In this document: one piece after another, positions 53,446-62,717 of the stretch
Numbering within the stretch: position 1 is the first letter of the stretch
How the letters are laid out: each line of letters starts with the position of its first letter
Assembly: GCA_964370375.1 (NCBI GenBank)
Contig: CAYJIX010000004.1
Coordinates: 1 to 64,000 of the forward strand
Origin: CAYJIX01 sp964370375
Lineage (GTDB): Bacteria > Desulfobacterota > Desulfovibrionia > Desulfovibrionales > Desulfovibrionaceae
Direction of reading: 5' to 3'
Length of the DNA stretch: 64,000 nt
Position numbers and translations under genes: made by a program
Notes under the pieces: generated by a model
The model's database searches: none
Seen by the model: the letters and a program-made list of their open reading frames with translations, nothing else
Told to the model about the DNA's origin: nothing

Positions 53446-54315
53446 ATGACTCCACGGCGTATCTTGGTTATTCCCGCGCTTGTATTGTTTTTATTTCTAA
53501 GCATCTATAGCTGGAATCAACGCACGAATGTTCTTGACAATCTTGCAAGCAATACCGGGCTTGAATCTGTTGGGGCTGTGCTTAAAACTGTACGCTTTAT
53601 TGAAGACAGCATCGCGTCAACATGGAACAAATACATCAACCTTGTTACCGTGTACGAAGAAAATGTTGTCTTGCGCCAGCAGGTTTTGGACATGCAAAAC
53701 GAGCTTATCCGCGTTGCCGAGGATAGGGCTGAGCTTAAACGCTTGCGCGAACTTTTTATGTTTGAACCGCCAGAACTGTGGCAGCCTTTGGGGGCGCGTA
53801 TTCTGACAGGGCGTATTGGCGGCAATGCAGCCCTTGATACGGTCATTATCAGCCGAGGCTTTCTTACCGGAGGGGTGCCGGGAACGCCGGTTTCAACCCC
53901 TCAAGGCGTGGTGGGCAGGGTGTTGCGAGCAGGCCCCACAACCTCTATGGTTTTGCTCCTTTCTGATCCTGGAAGCCGTGTTGCCGTTATCAGCCAGGAA
54001 GGGCGCGTTCAAGGTGTTCTAGCAGGAACAGGCCCGTTTAAACCCCTTGAATTACTTTTTGTTACGCACAGCACAACCTTACGTGAAGGGGAGCTCCTTG
54101 TCACGTCAGGCCTTGACAATGCCTATCCTAAGGGATTGCCTGTGGCAGTTGTCAGTAGGGTTCAGCCGTCAGATGTTCCTTTGTTTCAAGAGGTACTGGC
54201 AACGCCTTTGGCAGATTTTGCCATCATGGAGGATGTGTTGCTGTTATCCAAACCGCGTAAACCCATAGCACCGCCCCCACCTGTATATACGCCGTCCGCT
54301 ATGGACAGCAATTAG
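53446..54315 (+). CDS. mreC: Rod-shape-determining protein MreC
   Basis: A 289-residue inner-membrane protein with one N-terminal helix (about 7-25), a coiled coil (about 65-105) and a periplasmic beta domain (about 110-275, including VSTPQGVVGRVLRAGPTTSM and GELLVTSGLDNAYPKGLPVA). It links MreB filaments to the wall-synthesis enzymes RodA and PBP2. The Shine-Dalgarno site is weak (TTAGGTT). The proline-rich C-terminal tail is ordinary for the family. Confidence 0.95.
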   Translation: MTPRRILVIPALVLFLFLSIYSWNQRTNVLDNLASNTGLESVGAVLKTVRFIEDSIASTWNKYINLVTVYEENVVLRQQVLDMQNELIRVAEDRAELKRLRELFMFEPPELWQPLGARILTGRIGGNAALDTVIISRGFLTGGVPGTPVSTPQGVVGRVLRAGPTTSMVLLLSDPGSRVAVISQEGRVQGVLAGTGPFKPLELLFVTHSTTLREGELLVTSGLDNAYPKGLPVAVVSRVQPSDVPLFQEVLATPLADFAIMEDVLLLSKPRKPIAPPPPVYTPSAMDSN

Positions 54316-54326
54316 GCAGGCGCGTT

Positions 54327-54797
54327 TTGAAAACACGCAACCTAGTTTGGTGGGGAACCTTTTTTGTAACGGCACTTACTCTACAGACGTTTATGCCGGG
54401 TATTGATCTGCTTGTGGTTGGTGTTTTGCTTTGTTTGCAGGAAAAAAACTGGAAGCAGTTTGGCTGGGTGATCCTTGTATCCTTGCTCATCCGCGAAGGG
54501 AGCGGCAGCATGGATTTTGGTGGCGGAATAGTGTGGTATATTGCTGTTATACTTTCTTTTTTTGTTGGGCATTGGCTTTTTGAAACAGAAAACTATTTGT
54601 TTATGATGCTTTTAGGGGTATGCCTTGGCAGTGCGCATTTTTTTGTGGTGCAGCTGATGGGCTCTTTGCAGTATTTTTCAATCAATATTGGAACCTTGCT
54701 AGATGAATCCATGGTTCAAGCTATACTGATACCTATTGCTTGGAAAGGTGCTGCGTGTTCACGAGGTTGGGTGCTTGGCGATGAAAATCCATCTTGA
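54327..54797 (+). CDS. mreD: MreD-like rod-shape-determining membrane protein
   Basis: A 156-residue protein with about five hydrophobic segments and little else. Its position between mreC and the PBP2 gene identifies it as MreD, whose sequence is poorly conserved across bacteria. It starts with TTG, with AGGCAGG six bases upstream; no ATG is available near the N-terminus. It overlaps the next gene by 17 bp, so translation is coupled. The assignment rests mainly on context. Confidence 0.82.
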   Translation: MKTRNLVWWGTFFVTALTLQTFMPGIDLLVVGVLLCLQEKNWKQFGWVILVSLLIREGSGSMDFGGGIVWYIAVILSFFVGHWLFETENYLFMMLLGVCLGSAHFFVVQLMGSLQYFSINIGTLLDESMVQAILIPIAWKGAACSRGWVLGDENPS

Positions 54798-56616
54798 TAT
54801 TGAAACCTACCATCCGCCGCGTTCCGGCCTGCTGTTGCTCCAATGCGTGCTGGGGGCTTTTTTTTGTGTGTTTGTGTTGCAATTTTGGTACTTGCAAATC
54901 CATAAAGGCGCAGAATACGCCCAGCTGTCTAGGGATAATCGCCTACGGCAGGAAAAAGTTTTTGCCTCACGGGGCCTTATTCGCGATACTAACGGCGTGC
55001 TATTGGCTGACAATCAACCGGCTTTTGGTTTGTCACTTATACGAGAAGAATGTGCCGATATCCCCTCAACCTTAGCAAAAGCCAGTGTATGGCTGGATAT
55101 CCCCTTGGATGAATTGACCGAAAAATTCAATCAAGACAGTAGAAAAGTGCAATATTTTGAACCTGTTCTGCTTCATCCCGACATGACCTTTGAACAGGTT
55201 GCCCAAATAGAAGCCCAGCTTATCCATTGGCCAGGCCTTGAAATAACGACGCGGGTAAAGCGAACCTATCCGCATAAAGATGTTTTTGCGCACCTGCTTG
55301 GCTATGTGGCTGAAGCTAATGAAAAAGAGTTGAGCGAAGATGCCTATCTTGCCTTGGGTGACACTGTTGGCAAGCAAGGCCTTGAATATGTCCTAGAAAA
55401 AACCTTGCGCGGCAAAAAAGGGCAAATGAGTATGGAGGTGGACGTCCTTGGGCGTGTGTTTGAGAGGGCCGTTGACGAAAAACCACAAAGCGGCACAAAC
55501 ATCCATTTAACCTTAGACGCTTCATTGCAACAGGCCATTACAGAAATCCTAGGTGATCAAACAGGCAGTGTTGTGGTGATGGACGCGTCCACGCGCGCGG
55601 TTAGAGCCCTTGTTACAACACCAAGTTATGACAACAATTTGTTTGTGCGTGGGCTTTCCCATGCACAATGGAGCGAATTGCGCAACAACCCCAAAAACCC
55701 TCTTTTATACCGCGGGATACAAAGCGTGTATCCGCCTGCCTCTGTCTGGAAGCTGCTCATGGCAGGGCTTTTTCTTAAAGAGGGCATTTCTCCTGACGAA
55801 ACTGTCTATTGTTCAGGCGAAACAAAGCTTGGCCCGCAAACCTTTCGCTGTTGGCGTAAAGGAGGGCATGGCAAGATGAACATGATGCAAGCCCTTATTG
55901 ATTCATGTGATGTCTATTTTTACATTATGGGTGAAAAGGTTGGCATTGATAAAATTGAAGCCTATGCCAAAGCCAGCGGTTTTGGAGAACTTACAGGCAT
56001 TGGCATTCCCAACGAAAAATCAGGTCTTGTACCATCCAAAGCATGGAAGCGCAGACGCATGAACGAGCCGTGGTACCGCGGCGAAACCTATAACGTGTCC
56101 ATAGGGCAGGGCTATACCCTCACAACACCGTTGCAAGTTGCCAGCTTTTTGGCCGCTCTTGTGGATGACGGTGTGCGCAAAAATCCTAGGATCCAGCACA
56201 ACGAGCCCTTGTTGAGTCAAGGCAATTTGCCCATAACCTCCGAACATCGCGCCTTTATCCTTGAAAGCATGCGCCAAACTGTCCTTGACGGTACAGCAAG
56301 GGTTTTAAAACGCGAAAATATCGATATTGGTGGCAAAACAGGCACAGCCCAAGTGGTTTCCTTGCGTATGGACGGTGACGAACGTATAAAAAACGAAGAT
56401 TTAGCTTATTTTGAACGTGACCATGCGTGGATGGCTTCGTGGGGAAAATATGGCGATGATCATGTTATTGTTGTGGTGATGGTTGAACATGGCGGCGGAG
56501 GAAGCTCTGTTGCAGGTCCCATAGCTAGGCAAGTTTATGATATTCTTTATGAAGATGTGCAAGATATGCAAGTTGTCAGCCAAAACACGCCGCAACAGCC
56601 AATTGCATCTCAATAA
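54781..56616 (+). CDS. mrdA: Penicillin-binding protein 2 (MrdA)
   Basis: A 611-residue class B transpeptidase. A membrane helix (about 19-40) is followed by the pedestal domain (about 55-235) and the transpeptidase domain. The catalytic Ser is in PPASVWKLL (about residue 320), SCD in IDSCDVYFY and KTG in GGKTGTAQV (about 520). It cross-links side-wall peptidoglycan with RodA. The start at 54781 (MKIHLDIETYHPPRSG) is used; the frame extends upstream to 54736, inside mreD, but without support. A 61-bp gap follows before rfaE2. Confidence 0.97.
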   Translation: MKIHLDIETYHPPRSGLLLLQCVLGAFFCVFVLQFWYLQIHKGAEYAQLSRDNRLRQEKVFASRGLIRDTNGVLLADNQPAFGLSLIREECADIPSTLAKASVWLDIPLDELTEKFNQDSRKVQYFEPVLLHPDMTFEQVAQIEAQLIHWPGLEITTRVKRTYPHKDVFAHLLGYVAEANEKELSEDAYLALGDTVGKQGLEYVLEKTLRGKKGQMSMEVDVLGRVFERAVDEKPQSGTNIHLTLDASLQQAITEILGDQTGSVVVMDASTRAVRALVTTPSYDNNLFVRGLSHAQWSELRNNPKNPLLYRGIQSVYPPASVWKLLMAGLFLKEGISPDETVYCSGETKLGPQTFRCWRKGGHGKMNMMQALIDSCDVYFYIMGEKVGIDKIEAYAKASGFGELTGIGIPNEKSGLVPSKAWKRRRMNEPWYRGETYNVSIGQGYTLTTPLQVASFLAALVDDGVRKNPRIQHNEPLLSQGNLPITSEHRAFILESMRQTVLDGTARVLKRENIDIGGKTGTAQVVSLRMDGDERIKNEDLAYFERDHAWMASWGKYGDDHVIVVVMVEHGGGGSSVAGPIARQVYDILYEDVQDMQVVSQNTPQQPIASQ

Positions 56617-56677
56617 CAACGAACAGCATAAAAGCGTGCAATCTAAACGCATAAAAAGCTTTGTATAAAGAGCGCGT

Positions 56678-57196
56678 ATGACTCAAACAAAAACACCACC
56701 AACGGCCCATGATTTATCGCACCCTAAGGTTATGGAACGGGCAAAGCTTAAACCCTTGCTTGACGCTTTGCAGCGTGAAGGCAAGCGGGTTGTCTTCACC
56801 AACGGCTGTTATGACATTTTACATCCGGGCCATGTGGATTTGTTGGCACGTTGCCGCGCTAGTGGTGATGTTTTGGTTGTGGGGATCAATACTGATGCTT
56901 CGGTCAAAGGGCTTGGTAAGGCTCCAAACAGGCCCTTAAACCCATTAGAGGCGCGCGCGTTTATGTTGGCGCACCTTGCCTCTGTGGATTTTGTGACCTT
57001 TTTTCATGAACCCACACCAAAGGAATTGGTGGACTGTTTAGCCCCTGATATCCTTATCAAAGGTGGCGATTGGCCTGTGGAGACGATCGCAGGTCGCGAA
57101 AGCGTGCAGGCACGGGGTGGAACGGTTATGAGTTTACCGCTCCTTGGGGATTTTTCCACCACAGCTTTGGTTGAGAAAATTTTGAAAGATCAATAA
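56678..57196 (+). CDS. rfaE2: D-glycero-beta-D-manno-heptose 1-phosphate adenylyltransferase
   Basis: A 172-residue nucleotidyltransferase corresponding to the C-terminal half of E. coli HldE. The signature FTNGCYDILHPGHVDLL (about 40-56) has the HxGH catalytic motif, and DILIKGGDWPVETIAGRE near the end is characteristic. It makes ADP-D-glycero-D-manno-heptose for the LPS inner core. In this organism the kinase half must be encoded elsewhere as a separate gene. The gene ends 17 bp before the third mobile repeat. Confidence 0.94.
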   Translation: MTQTKTPPTAHDLSHPKVMERAKLKPLLDALQREGKRVVFTNGCYDILHPGHVDLLARCRASGDVLVVGINTDASVKGLGKAPNRPLNPLEARAFMLAHLASVDFVTFFHEPTPKELVDCLAPDILIKGGDWPVETIAGRESVQARGGTVMSLPLLGDFSTTALVEKILKDQ

Positions 57197-57213
57197 TCTG
57201 CCATTTAAATATC

Positions 57214-57246
57214 AAGACTCTTGCACAATTCATTGTGCTGAGTCTT
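57214..57246 (+). terminator. Terminator-like hairpin after rfaE2, formed by the mobile repeat end
   Basis: The arms aagactcttgcacaa (57214-57228) and ttgtgctgagtctt (57233-57246) pair with a small bulge around a 4-nt loop, and the plus strand continues TT. It begins 17 bp after the rfaE2 stop, so the transposed end probably serves as terminator of the mreB-mrdA-rfaE2 operon. That use is inference. Confidence 0.55.
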
Positions 57247-57421
57247 TTGGAGCGTTGGCGGCAGCCAATGCGACCAAAAATCAAGAGTAGGTGCAATTCA
57301 CTTGCATCGTTAAGCGATTGATTTTTGTGCCTTTTATCCTGCACAAATACATTTTCAAGCACATGAAAATGTAGCACAAAAGCACAAAAATAAAGGTAAA
57401 AAATAATTGTGCAGGACTCTC
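57214..57421 (+). mobile_element. MITE-like repeat, copy 3 (long form, 208 bp)
   Basis: The right 85 bp (57337-57421) match copies 1 and 2, but the left end extends to 57214, where another copy of the terminal repeat stands (aagactcttgcacaa). The entire 208 bp is bracketed by a perfect 5-bp duplication ATATC at 57209-57213 and 57422-57426. The middle (about 57233-57336) carries an inverted pair aaaaatca/tgattttt and no coding frame. The right duplication overlaps the stop codon of the MATE gene, which it preserves. This long form may be an ancestor of the 90-bp copies or a fused derivative. Confidence 0.75.
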
Positions 57422-57424
57422 ATA

Positions 57425-58819
57425 TCAGGTGCTGTGCCCCATTCCCGAACAGTACAAATATTTTTTTTCAAGCACACGCACGCGCCATTGCAGAACAATG
57501 GCAGCCAAGGTGATGCCGATGACAAAGGCAAGCCAAAACCCTGCCGGCCCCATGGCTGATACCAGGATGTCAGTTCGTCCAAGTGTAAATCCAAGGGGCA
57601 TGGAAATGAGCCAATACACCACAAAGATGATCCCAAAAAGGGCCCGTGTGTCGTTATAGCCGCGCAAAATTCCAACCGAGGCTATTTGTACGGCGTCAGC
57701 ACAGCGGTACAGGGCTTCGTACCATAAAAGAGCTGCGGCAAGTTCAATAATAGCAGGGTGTTGAGAATATAAGCTCACAATTTCTACACGGAAAAGCAGT
57801 GTCATGATCGCCGTAATCGCTGCCAGAAAAAAGGACACGCTTAAGGTGACTCTGGCTGAAAGGCGCACGGCGTCAGCATCTTGCTGACCAAGGCCATAGC
57901 TTGTCCGAATGGTTGCCACATGACCAAGGGATAGGGGCAACATGAACATGGCGCCGCTAAAATTTAAGGCCACTTGGTGCCCTGCCACCATGATGGTGCC
58001 AAGGGGTGCAATGAACATGGCTGCCATGGCAAAAAGGCTCACTTCACACAATAAAGACAAGGCTCCGGGAAAGCCGATGCTAAACAGCTTTTTAATGGGT
58101 AACCATTCAGGGCCACGCCAAAGGTTCAGCGCAAAAAAGCCGCGCACGTCGGGCATTTTTGCGGTAAAAATCAGCATGATTATAAACATGCTCCAGCTTG
58201 AAAAAGCCGTGGCAATGCCTGCCCCAACAGCCCCAAGAGCAGGAAAACCGTGGTTGCCAAAAATCAGCAAATAATTGAGCGGAATATTAACGCCAAGTCC
58301 CACAAAGCCTGCCACCATAGCAGGGCGCACTCTTGCCAGACCTTCCATGGTGCAGCGCATGACCACAAACAATAAATAGCCAGGCCCTGCAAAGATAAGC
58401 GTACGCAAATACGCGCCGCTAAGGTTTGCCAAATCAGACGGTGTCCCAAAAAATTCAAGGCGAAAAGACACAAAATAGACCAAGGACATAAGGACAACGG
58501 CTAAACCCATGGCCATCCAAAATCCGTTACGCGCAATCTGCCCCATGGGGCCATGGTTTTGGGCACCGCGCAAATTGGATATGGCAGGCAATATAGCCAT
58601 AAGTACGCCAAATCCAAACAACAAAATAGGCATCCACAAGGCACCTGCAAGGGCAACTGCTGCCATATCAAGGGCACCATAACGCCCTGTCATAAGCGTG
58701 TCCACGATGCTCATGGAAAATTGAGAAAATTGCGCCAAAAAAAGCGGGATGGCCAAGCGCATTTGTATTTTGGCCTCGTCTTTATAGGCCTTTGAAAAAC
58801 AATACTTGATATATTTCAT
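57425..58819 (-). CDS. MATE-family efflux transporter
   Basis: A 464-residue inner-membrane protein with about 12 helices in two similar halves, of the NorM-like MATE group. It opens with a typical AIPLFLAQFSQFSMSIVDTL segment and includes GVGINIPLN-like GLGVNIPLNYLLIFGNHGFP. Such carriers export cationic drugs or metabolites using sodium or proton gradients. The substrate is unknown. The stop codon at 57425-57427 touches the edge of a transposed repeat. The ribosome site is weak. Confidence 0.94.
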   Translation of the reverse strand: MKYIKYCFSKAYKDEAKIQMRLAIPLFLAQFSQFSMSIVDTLMTGRYGALDMAAVALAGALWMPILLFGFGVLMAILPAISNLRGAQNHGPMGQIARNGFWMAMGLAVVLMSLVYFVSFRLEFFGTPSDLANLSGAYLRTLIFAGPGYLLFVVMRCTMEGLARVRPAMVAGFVGLGVNIPLNYLLIFGNHGFPALGAVGAGIATAFSSWSMFIIMLIFTAKMPDVRGFFALNLWRGPEWLPIKKLFSIGFPGALSLLCEVSLFAMAAMFIAPLGTIMVAGHQVALNFSGAMFMLPLSLGHVATIRTSYGLGQQDADAVRLSARVTLSVSFFLAAITAIMTLLFRVEIVSLYSQHPAIIELAAALLWYEALYRCADAVQIASVGILRGYNDTRALFGIIFVVYWLISMPLGFTLGRTDILVSAMGPAGFWLAFVIGITLAAIVLQWRVRVLEKKYLYCSGMGHST

Positions 58820-58881
58820 AATAAACCATGCGTTTTGGCGCGGTATAAGGGATGGTGTTTGCTTTTTTAGGAAGGGATCGT

Positions 58882-61329
58882 TTATGCAAACCGTTTTTTT
58901 CGAAAAGCTCCCTTGGGCTTTGTTTTGGAGGCTCTTTTTTTGCTGCGCTCAGTGGTAAAAGTTATTTCTAGGCGGCCCACATGCACATGCAAAAGCTTAA
59001 CACTAACAGTATCGCCAAGGCGGTACGTTTCTTGCGAGGTCTTTCCTATAAGCATATGCCGCTCTTCGTCAAGCAAAAACCAGTCATGCTCAAGACTTGT
59101 TAGTGGAACCAGGCCTTCCACGGGCATTTCGTGCAGTTCTACAAAAAAGCCAAAGGCACTAACACCTGAAATGGTTCCGCTAAAACTCTCGCCTTCGCGC
59201 CCTTGTAGCAAAAGGCAGGCGAGCCTGCGTGCAATTTCGCGCTCTGCCGCTTGGGCTGCACGTTCATGGGTTGTACATTCTTCGCACACAGCCACAAGTT
59301 TATGCGCGGCAGTTGCTGTAGCTTCAAGTCCTAGGGCAGATTTTACGGCGCGGTGGACCAAAATATCGGCATAGCGCCTTATGGGCGAGGTAAAGTGGCA
59401 ATATGCGGTGCTGGCAATGCCAAAATGGATGTCTTCAAAAGGACTGTAGCTTGCCTGCATGAGCGAACGCAGAACAAGCCGCGCCACGATAAAGCCTTGT
59501 GGTGTGTTTGCAGTGCTGTCTAAAAGCTTTTGCAAGACTGCGCCAAGGTTTTGCTGTTGCAAGGGCGTTGGGCTTTCGCGTTGCACATGTTGCTGCGCTT
59601 TTTTTGCAAAGCGGTGCTTTGGGGAAGGGCGCTCATCCTTTGTTCGGACGTTTTGTCGCGCAGGGATGATGGCGGCAAGCTCAGGCGCAAGGTCAATGGT
59701 GTGCAAGGTGCGAAAAAGCGCGTTAAGCTTTTCTTCCGTAGGATAGGGATGCACGCGCAGGGGAAAGGCAAGTCCTTGACTATGAAGCCATTCGGCCACA
59801 GCCTCGTTGGCGGCAAGCATGCATGCCTCAATAAGGCGATGGCTTATGAGGCGTTCACGGCGTACTGCTTTTGTTACGCGGCCTTGTTCGCTCAAGATAA
59901 AGCGCGTTTCAGGCAGATCAAGGTCAAGGCCCCCGCGTTTTGCGCGTTCTTTTTGCAAGGCGCTTGCCAGATCTTGTGCCGTTGACAGCATACTTCCAAG
60001 AGCAGGATCAGCTAACGCTGTTTGACCTTCAAAAAAAGCTTCTACTTCCTCATAGGTCAGCCGTGCTTTTGAACGAATAATGGCGGCGCACGGTTCTGCT
60101 TTGCCGCGAACACCTTTTGCCGAAACTTGGACAGAAACAGCCATGACCACGCGGTCTTCATTTGGACGCAAGCTGCATAAATCGTTAGATAAAAGTTCAG
60201 GCAGCATGGGCGTGACCGATTGCGGAAAGTAATAACTGTTGCCTCTGGCCTTGGCTTCTTTATCAAGGGCACTGTGCGGACGCACAAAATGAGCCACATC
60301 GGCAATGGCTACCCATAAAAGCCAGCCTTGGGCTTGCTTTTCTACGTAAATGGCGTCGTCAAAATCGCGAGCGTCTGACCCGTCAATGGTGACAAAGGGT
60401 AAGTGCCGTAAATCAGTGCGTGCGGCAAGGCGTTCGTGATCGGTCAAGGTGTTGTAGGCGCTGGCCACATCATGGGCGTTTGTCAGCTCTAATGCGGAAA
60501 AATCCTGAGGTATCCCATGGTTTAAGCGCGTCAAGGCCTCTTGTACAGCCACACTGTCTTCATGGCCCAAGCTTGCCACGGTCACGGCTTGGCGCAGGCT
60601 GTTTTCTTGTGGTGCTTTGGGGATGACGCGCAAGAGTTCATCTTGTGTCGGATCGTGCGAAAGGCTTGAAGTGTCCACGCTAAACATGGTTTGTACCCCT
60701 TGCCAGGCAGCTTGGCAAAGAAAAGCATGAGGAGCAAGGCGGCGAACAACTTGCACTGTAAGTTCGTTGCTTGCATGTTCAAGTACACGCACAATACGCC
60801 CAAGGCTTTCTTGCATTTGGGGTGCCTTGTGCCGATGAGGTGTACCGTGCTTTGGCGTGCTGCGCCTTGCCTCCAAAAGAATTTCAACAATATCTCCGGG
60901 TAAGGCGTTTGCCAAATGATGCCGCGGAATGATAACGTTTTTTGTGGTGAATTTTTGCTTTGCCCGTGCGTCTTCATGCAGGGTAACAAGTCCTGCCCCG
61001 GAACGGTGCACAGACAATACCCCCGTAAGCGTGCGAAGTTTTGCTGCATGGGCCCAACGACCGCCGCTAAGGCGTGCAATGCGTCCTTGCTTGTACAAGG
61101 CGTCAAGAAGCGCCAACACCTTTTTTTTATCGCGCCTGCCAATAGCTGTTATGCGTAAAATATCATCAAGGCGCAGGGGGCGTTGCACCCTTTGCAACAC
61201 ATCAAAAAGAGTGGCTTCATCCACGCTGCCTTTGTGTGCAGAAGCGGCAAAGCCTGCCCCTTCATCGTTTGTGGCAGACGATATATACCGTGCCTTTGCG
61301 CCTTTTTTATGAGAAGAAAAACGTGTCAT
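58882..61329 (-). CDS. rnr: Ribonuclease R
   Basis: An 815-residue 3'-5' exoribonuclease of the RNB family. An N-terminal winged-helix segment (about 40-110) and cold-shock-like domains precede the RNB catalytic core, which has DGSDARDFDDAIYV carrying the metal-binding aspartates. A C-terminal S1 domain (GTISGVSAFGFFVELHEMPV) is followed by a basic tail rich in Lys and Arg. The start at 61329 overlaps the lpxK stop as ATGA, with AGGCGGA upstream; an in-frame extension to 61374 lies inside lpxK. It degrades structured RNA in the cytoplasm. Confidence 0.96.
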   Translation of the reverse strand: MTRFSSHKKGAKARYISSATNDEGAGFAASAHKGSVDEATLFDVLQRVQRPLRLDDILRITAIGRRDKKKVLALLDALYKQGRIARLSGGRWAHAAKLRTLTGVLSVHRSGAGLVTLHEDARAKQKFTTKNVIIPRHHLANALPGDIVEILLEARRSTPKHGTPHRHKAPQMQESLGRIVRVLEHASNELTVQVVRRLAPHAFLCQAAWQGVQTMFSVDTSSLSHDPTQDELLRVIPKAPQENSLRQAVTVASLGHEDSVAVQEALTRLNHGIPQDFSALELTNAHDVASAYNTLTDHERLAARTDLRHLPFVTIDGSDARDFDDAIYVEKQAQGWLLWVAIADVAHFVRPHSALDKEAKARGNSYYFPQSVTPMLPELLSNDLCSLRPNEDRVVMAVSVQVSAKGVRGKAEPCAAIIRSKARLTYEEVEAFFEGQTALADPALGSMLSTAQDLASALQKERAKRGGLDLDLPETRFILSEQGRVTKAVRRERLISHRLIEACMLAANEAVAEWLHSQGLAFPLRVHPYPTEEKLNALFRTLHTIDLAPELAAIIPARQNVRTKDERPSPKHRFAKKAQQHVQRESPTPLQQQNLGAVLQKLLDSTANTPQGFIVARLVLRSLMQASYSPFEDIHFGIASTAYCHFTSPIRRYADILVHRAVKSALGLEATATAAHKLVAVCEECTTHERAAQAAEREIARRLACLLLQGREGESFSGTISGVSAFGFFVELHEMPVEGLVPLTSLEHDWFLLDEERHMLIGKTSQETYRLGDTVSVKLLHVHVGRLEITFTTERSKKRASKTKPKGAFRKKRFA

Positions 61330-62390
61330 GAACAATCCGCCTGTTGCGTTTGCCACCACTTTTCCCACCAGCAAGGAAAAGATTGATCGCTAAAAAGGGT
61401 AGGGCCAAAACGCAATCTTGTGCGTACAGACCATAGTCTGGATGCCGCGTCCGCCAAAGGAGCTAGCTTTACAGCATCTTTTGCCGTGCAAATGACGGGC
61501 AAGCCTTTGGAGTGCATGGCTTTAACATCAAAATCCGTATAGGTATGATGGTCAGTAAAGGTGTAATGGTGTACAGGAGCCGTTCCCATATACGAGCACA
61601 AAGTGGCCTTGACCTGGGCAGGTTCACCAACGCCAGATACCAGCACATAAGGCTGCCCTTTTTGGGGGTAAGGGAGGGCTGCATCATATGCACCTACTTT
61701 AATAAAATCTTCAGGTTCAAGCCAAAACGAAAATACAGGACGCCCAAATGCTTGCAACCTCTGTATAAGCTGCGGCGTTAGTTCTGCAAAATCTTTTGGC
61801 GTGATTTTTATCAAAAAGGCATGGGCCCGTGTTAAGGCATGCGCGCCTTCGCGCCATGAACCCATGGGAATGACAGCATCCCATTGATCAAGGATGTCGT
61901 CAGGCCGCAGCAACACAAGGTCAAGATCGCGCGAAACAGCCAAATGTTGCATGCCATCGTCCAACATGTACAGATCAGCTTGCACCTTTTTTGCTGCAAA
62001 GGCTCCTGAGCGGCGGCGTACAGGGTCGACTATAATATGGCTTTTTGGATGCGCTTGCTGTAACATTAAAGGTTCATCGCCAACCTCACGTGCGCAGCTT
62101 TGCGGGCCCACGCACATGGGTAAGGTGGGCGGTTTGGCGCGATATCCGCGTGTGAGCACAACAGACGAAAGCCCCTTTGCCTCTGCCCAATACAGCAACC
62201 AATCGATAAGCGGTGTTTTGCCTGTGCCGCCCCAAGCAATATTGCCTACAGAAACGCAAGGGCAAGGCGGCCTAAAACAATCTGTCCGCGCAAGCAAACG
62301 TTTTGTGCGAGCTGCCATAAGGTGCCTGTATGCGGTGCTTATGGGCTTTAAGAGGGGACGCGCAAAGCGTTGTAAAGCAAGAAGGTGCAT
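61326..62390 (-). CDS. lpxK: Tetraacyldisaccharide 4'-kinase
   Basis: A 354-residue lipid A kinase that phosphorylates the 4' position of the disaccharide precursor at the inner membrane. The P-loop lies in VGNIAWGGTGKTPLIDWLL (about residues 48-66), and the family motif LDDGMQH is present. An N-terminal amphipathic region anchors it. The gene overlaps rnr by 4 bp (ATGA), so the two are co-expressed. It confirms a lipid-A-containing outer membrane. Confidence 0.96.
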   Translation of the reverse strand: MHLLALQRFARPLLKPISTAYRHLMAARTKRLLARTDCFRPPCPCVSVGNIAWGGTGKTPLIDWLLYWAEAKGLSSVVLTRGYRAKPPTLPMCVGPQSCAREVGDEPLMLQQAHPKSHIIVDPVRRRSGAFAAKKVQADLYMLDDGMQHLAVSRDLDLVLLRPDDILDQWDAVIPMGSWREGAHALTRAHAFLIKITPKDFAELTPQLIQRLQAFGRPVFSFWLEPEDFIKVGAYDAALPYPQKGQPYVLVSGVGEPAQVKATLCSYMGTAPVHHYTFTDHHTYTDFDVKAMHSKGLPVICTAKDAVKLAPLADAASRLWSVRTRLRFGPTLFSDQSFPCWWEKWWQTQQADCS

Positions 62391-62717
62391 GGGCTATCAG
62401 CCTGTTATAAAGTCCGTTTTAAAAAAGAAGTGCTAAAAATTGAAGTTTATTAGTGGGTTTTGAGGAGAAAGCGTTACGGTTACCCAACGCGATGGTATTT
62501 TTTTAACTTTCTATTTCAACTACCAAGTAAGTGTATCCTTTTTTCAAACATTGTTTAAAGCAGGCTGTGCTTTTTCAACCATCCGTTAACGGCAGGCTGT
62601 TCAAAAAAGGCTGGATGCGCGGCAAGCGAAGTTTTTTATTGAAGGCGTAAGACTCTTTGGTCCATGCCAAAAGAAAAAACAAGCTTAACAAAGCAGACAG
62701 CCCTTTTGGGGCAGCCG
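62391..62717. repeat. Gap with palindromic repeat related to the 50.5-kb island
   Basis: These 327 bp contain no gene. 62597-62668 is a 72-bp inverted, diverged copy of 50540-50611. The ends are well conserved (ggcatggaccaaag with gtc, and catcca with ttttttgaacag), the middle is not. A perfect 10-bp palindrome CCGTTAACGG lies at 62583-62592. Around 62568-62580, ctttttcaaccat resembles the ends of the repeat at 33.3 kb. The lpxK promoter should also lie here. Confidence 0.5.

Noticed and set aside
57355..57675. A frame sharing the ending LFLCFCATFSCA with a frame at 79-291
   Set aside because: The shared peptide comes from the repeated mobile element being read in the same frame, not from a protein family.
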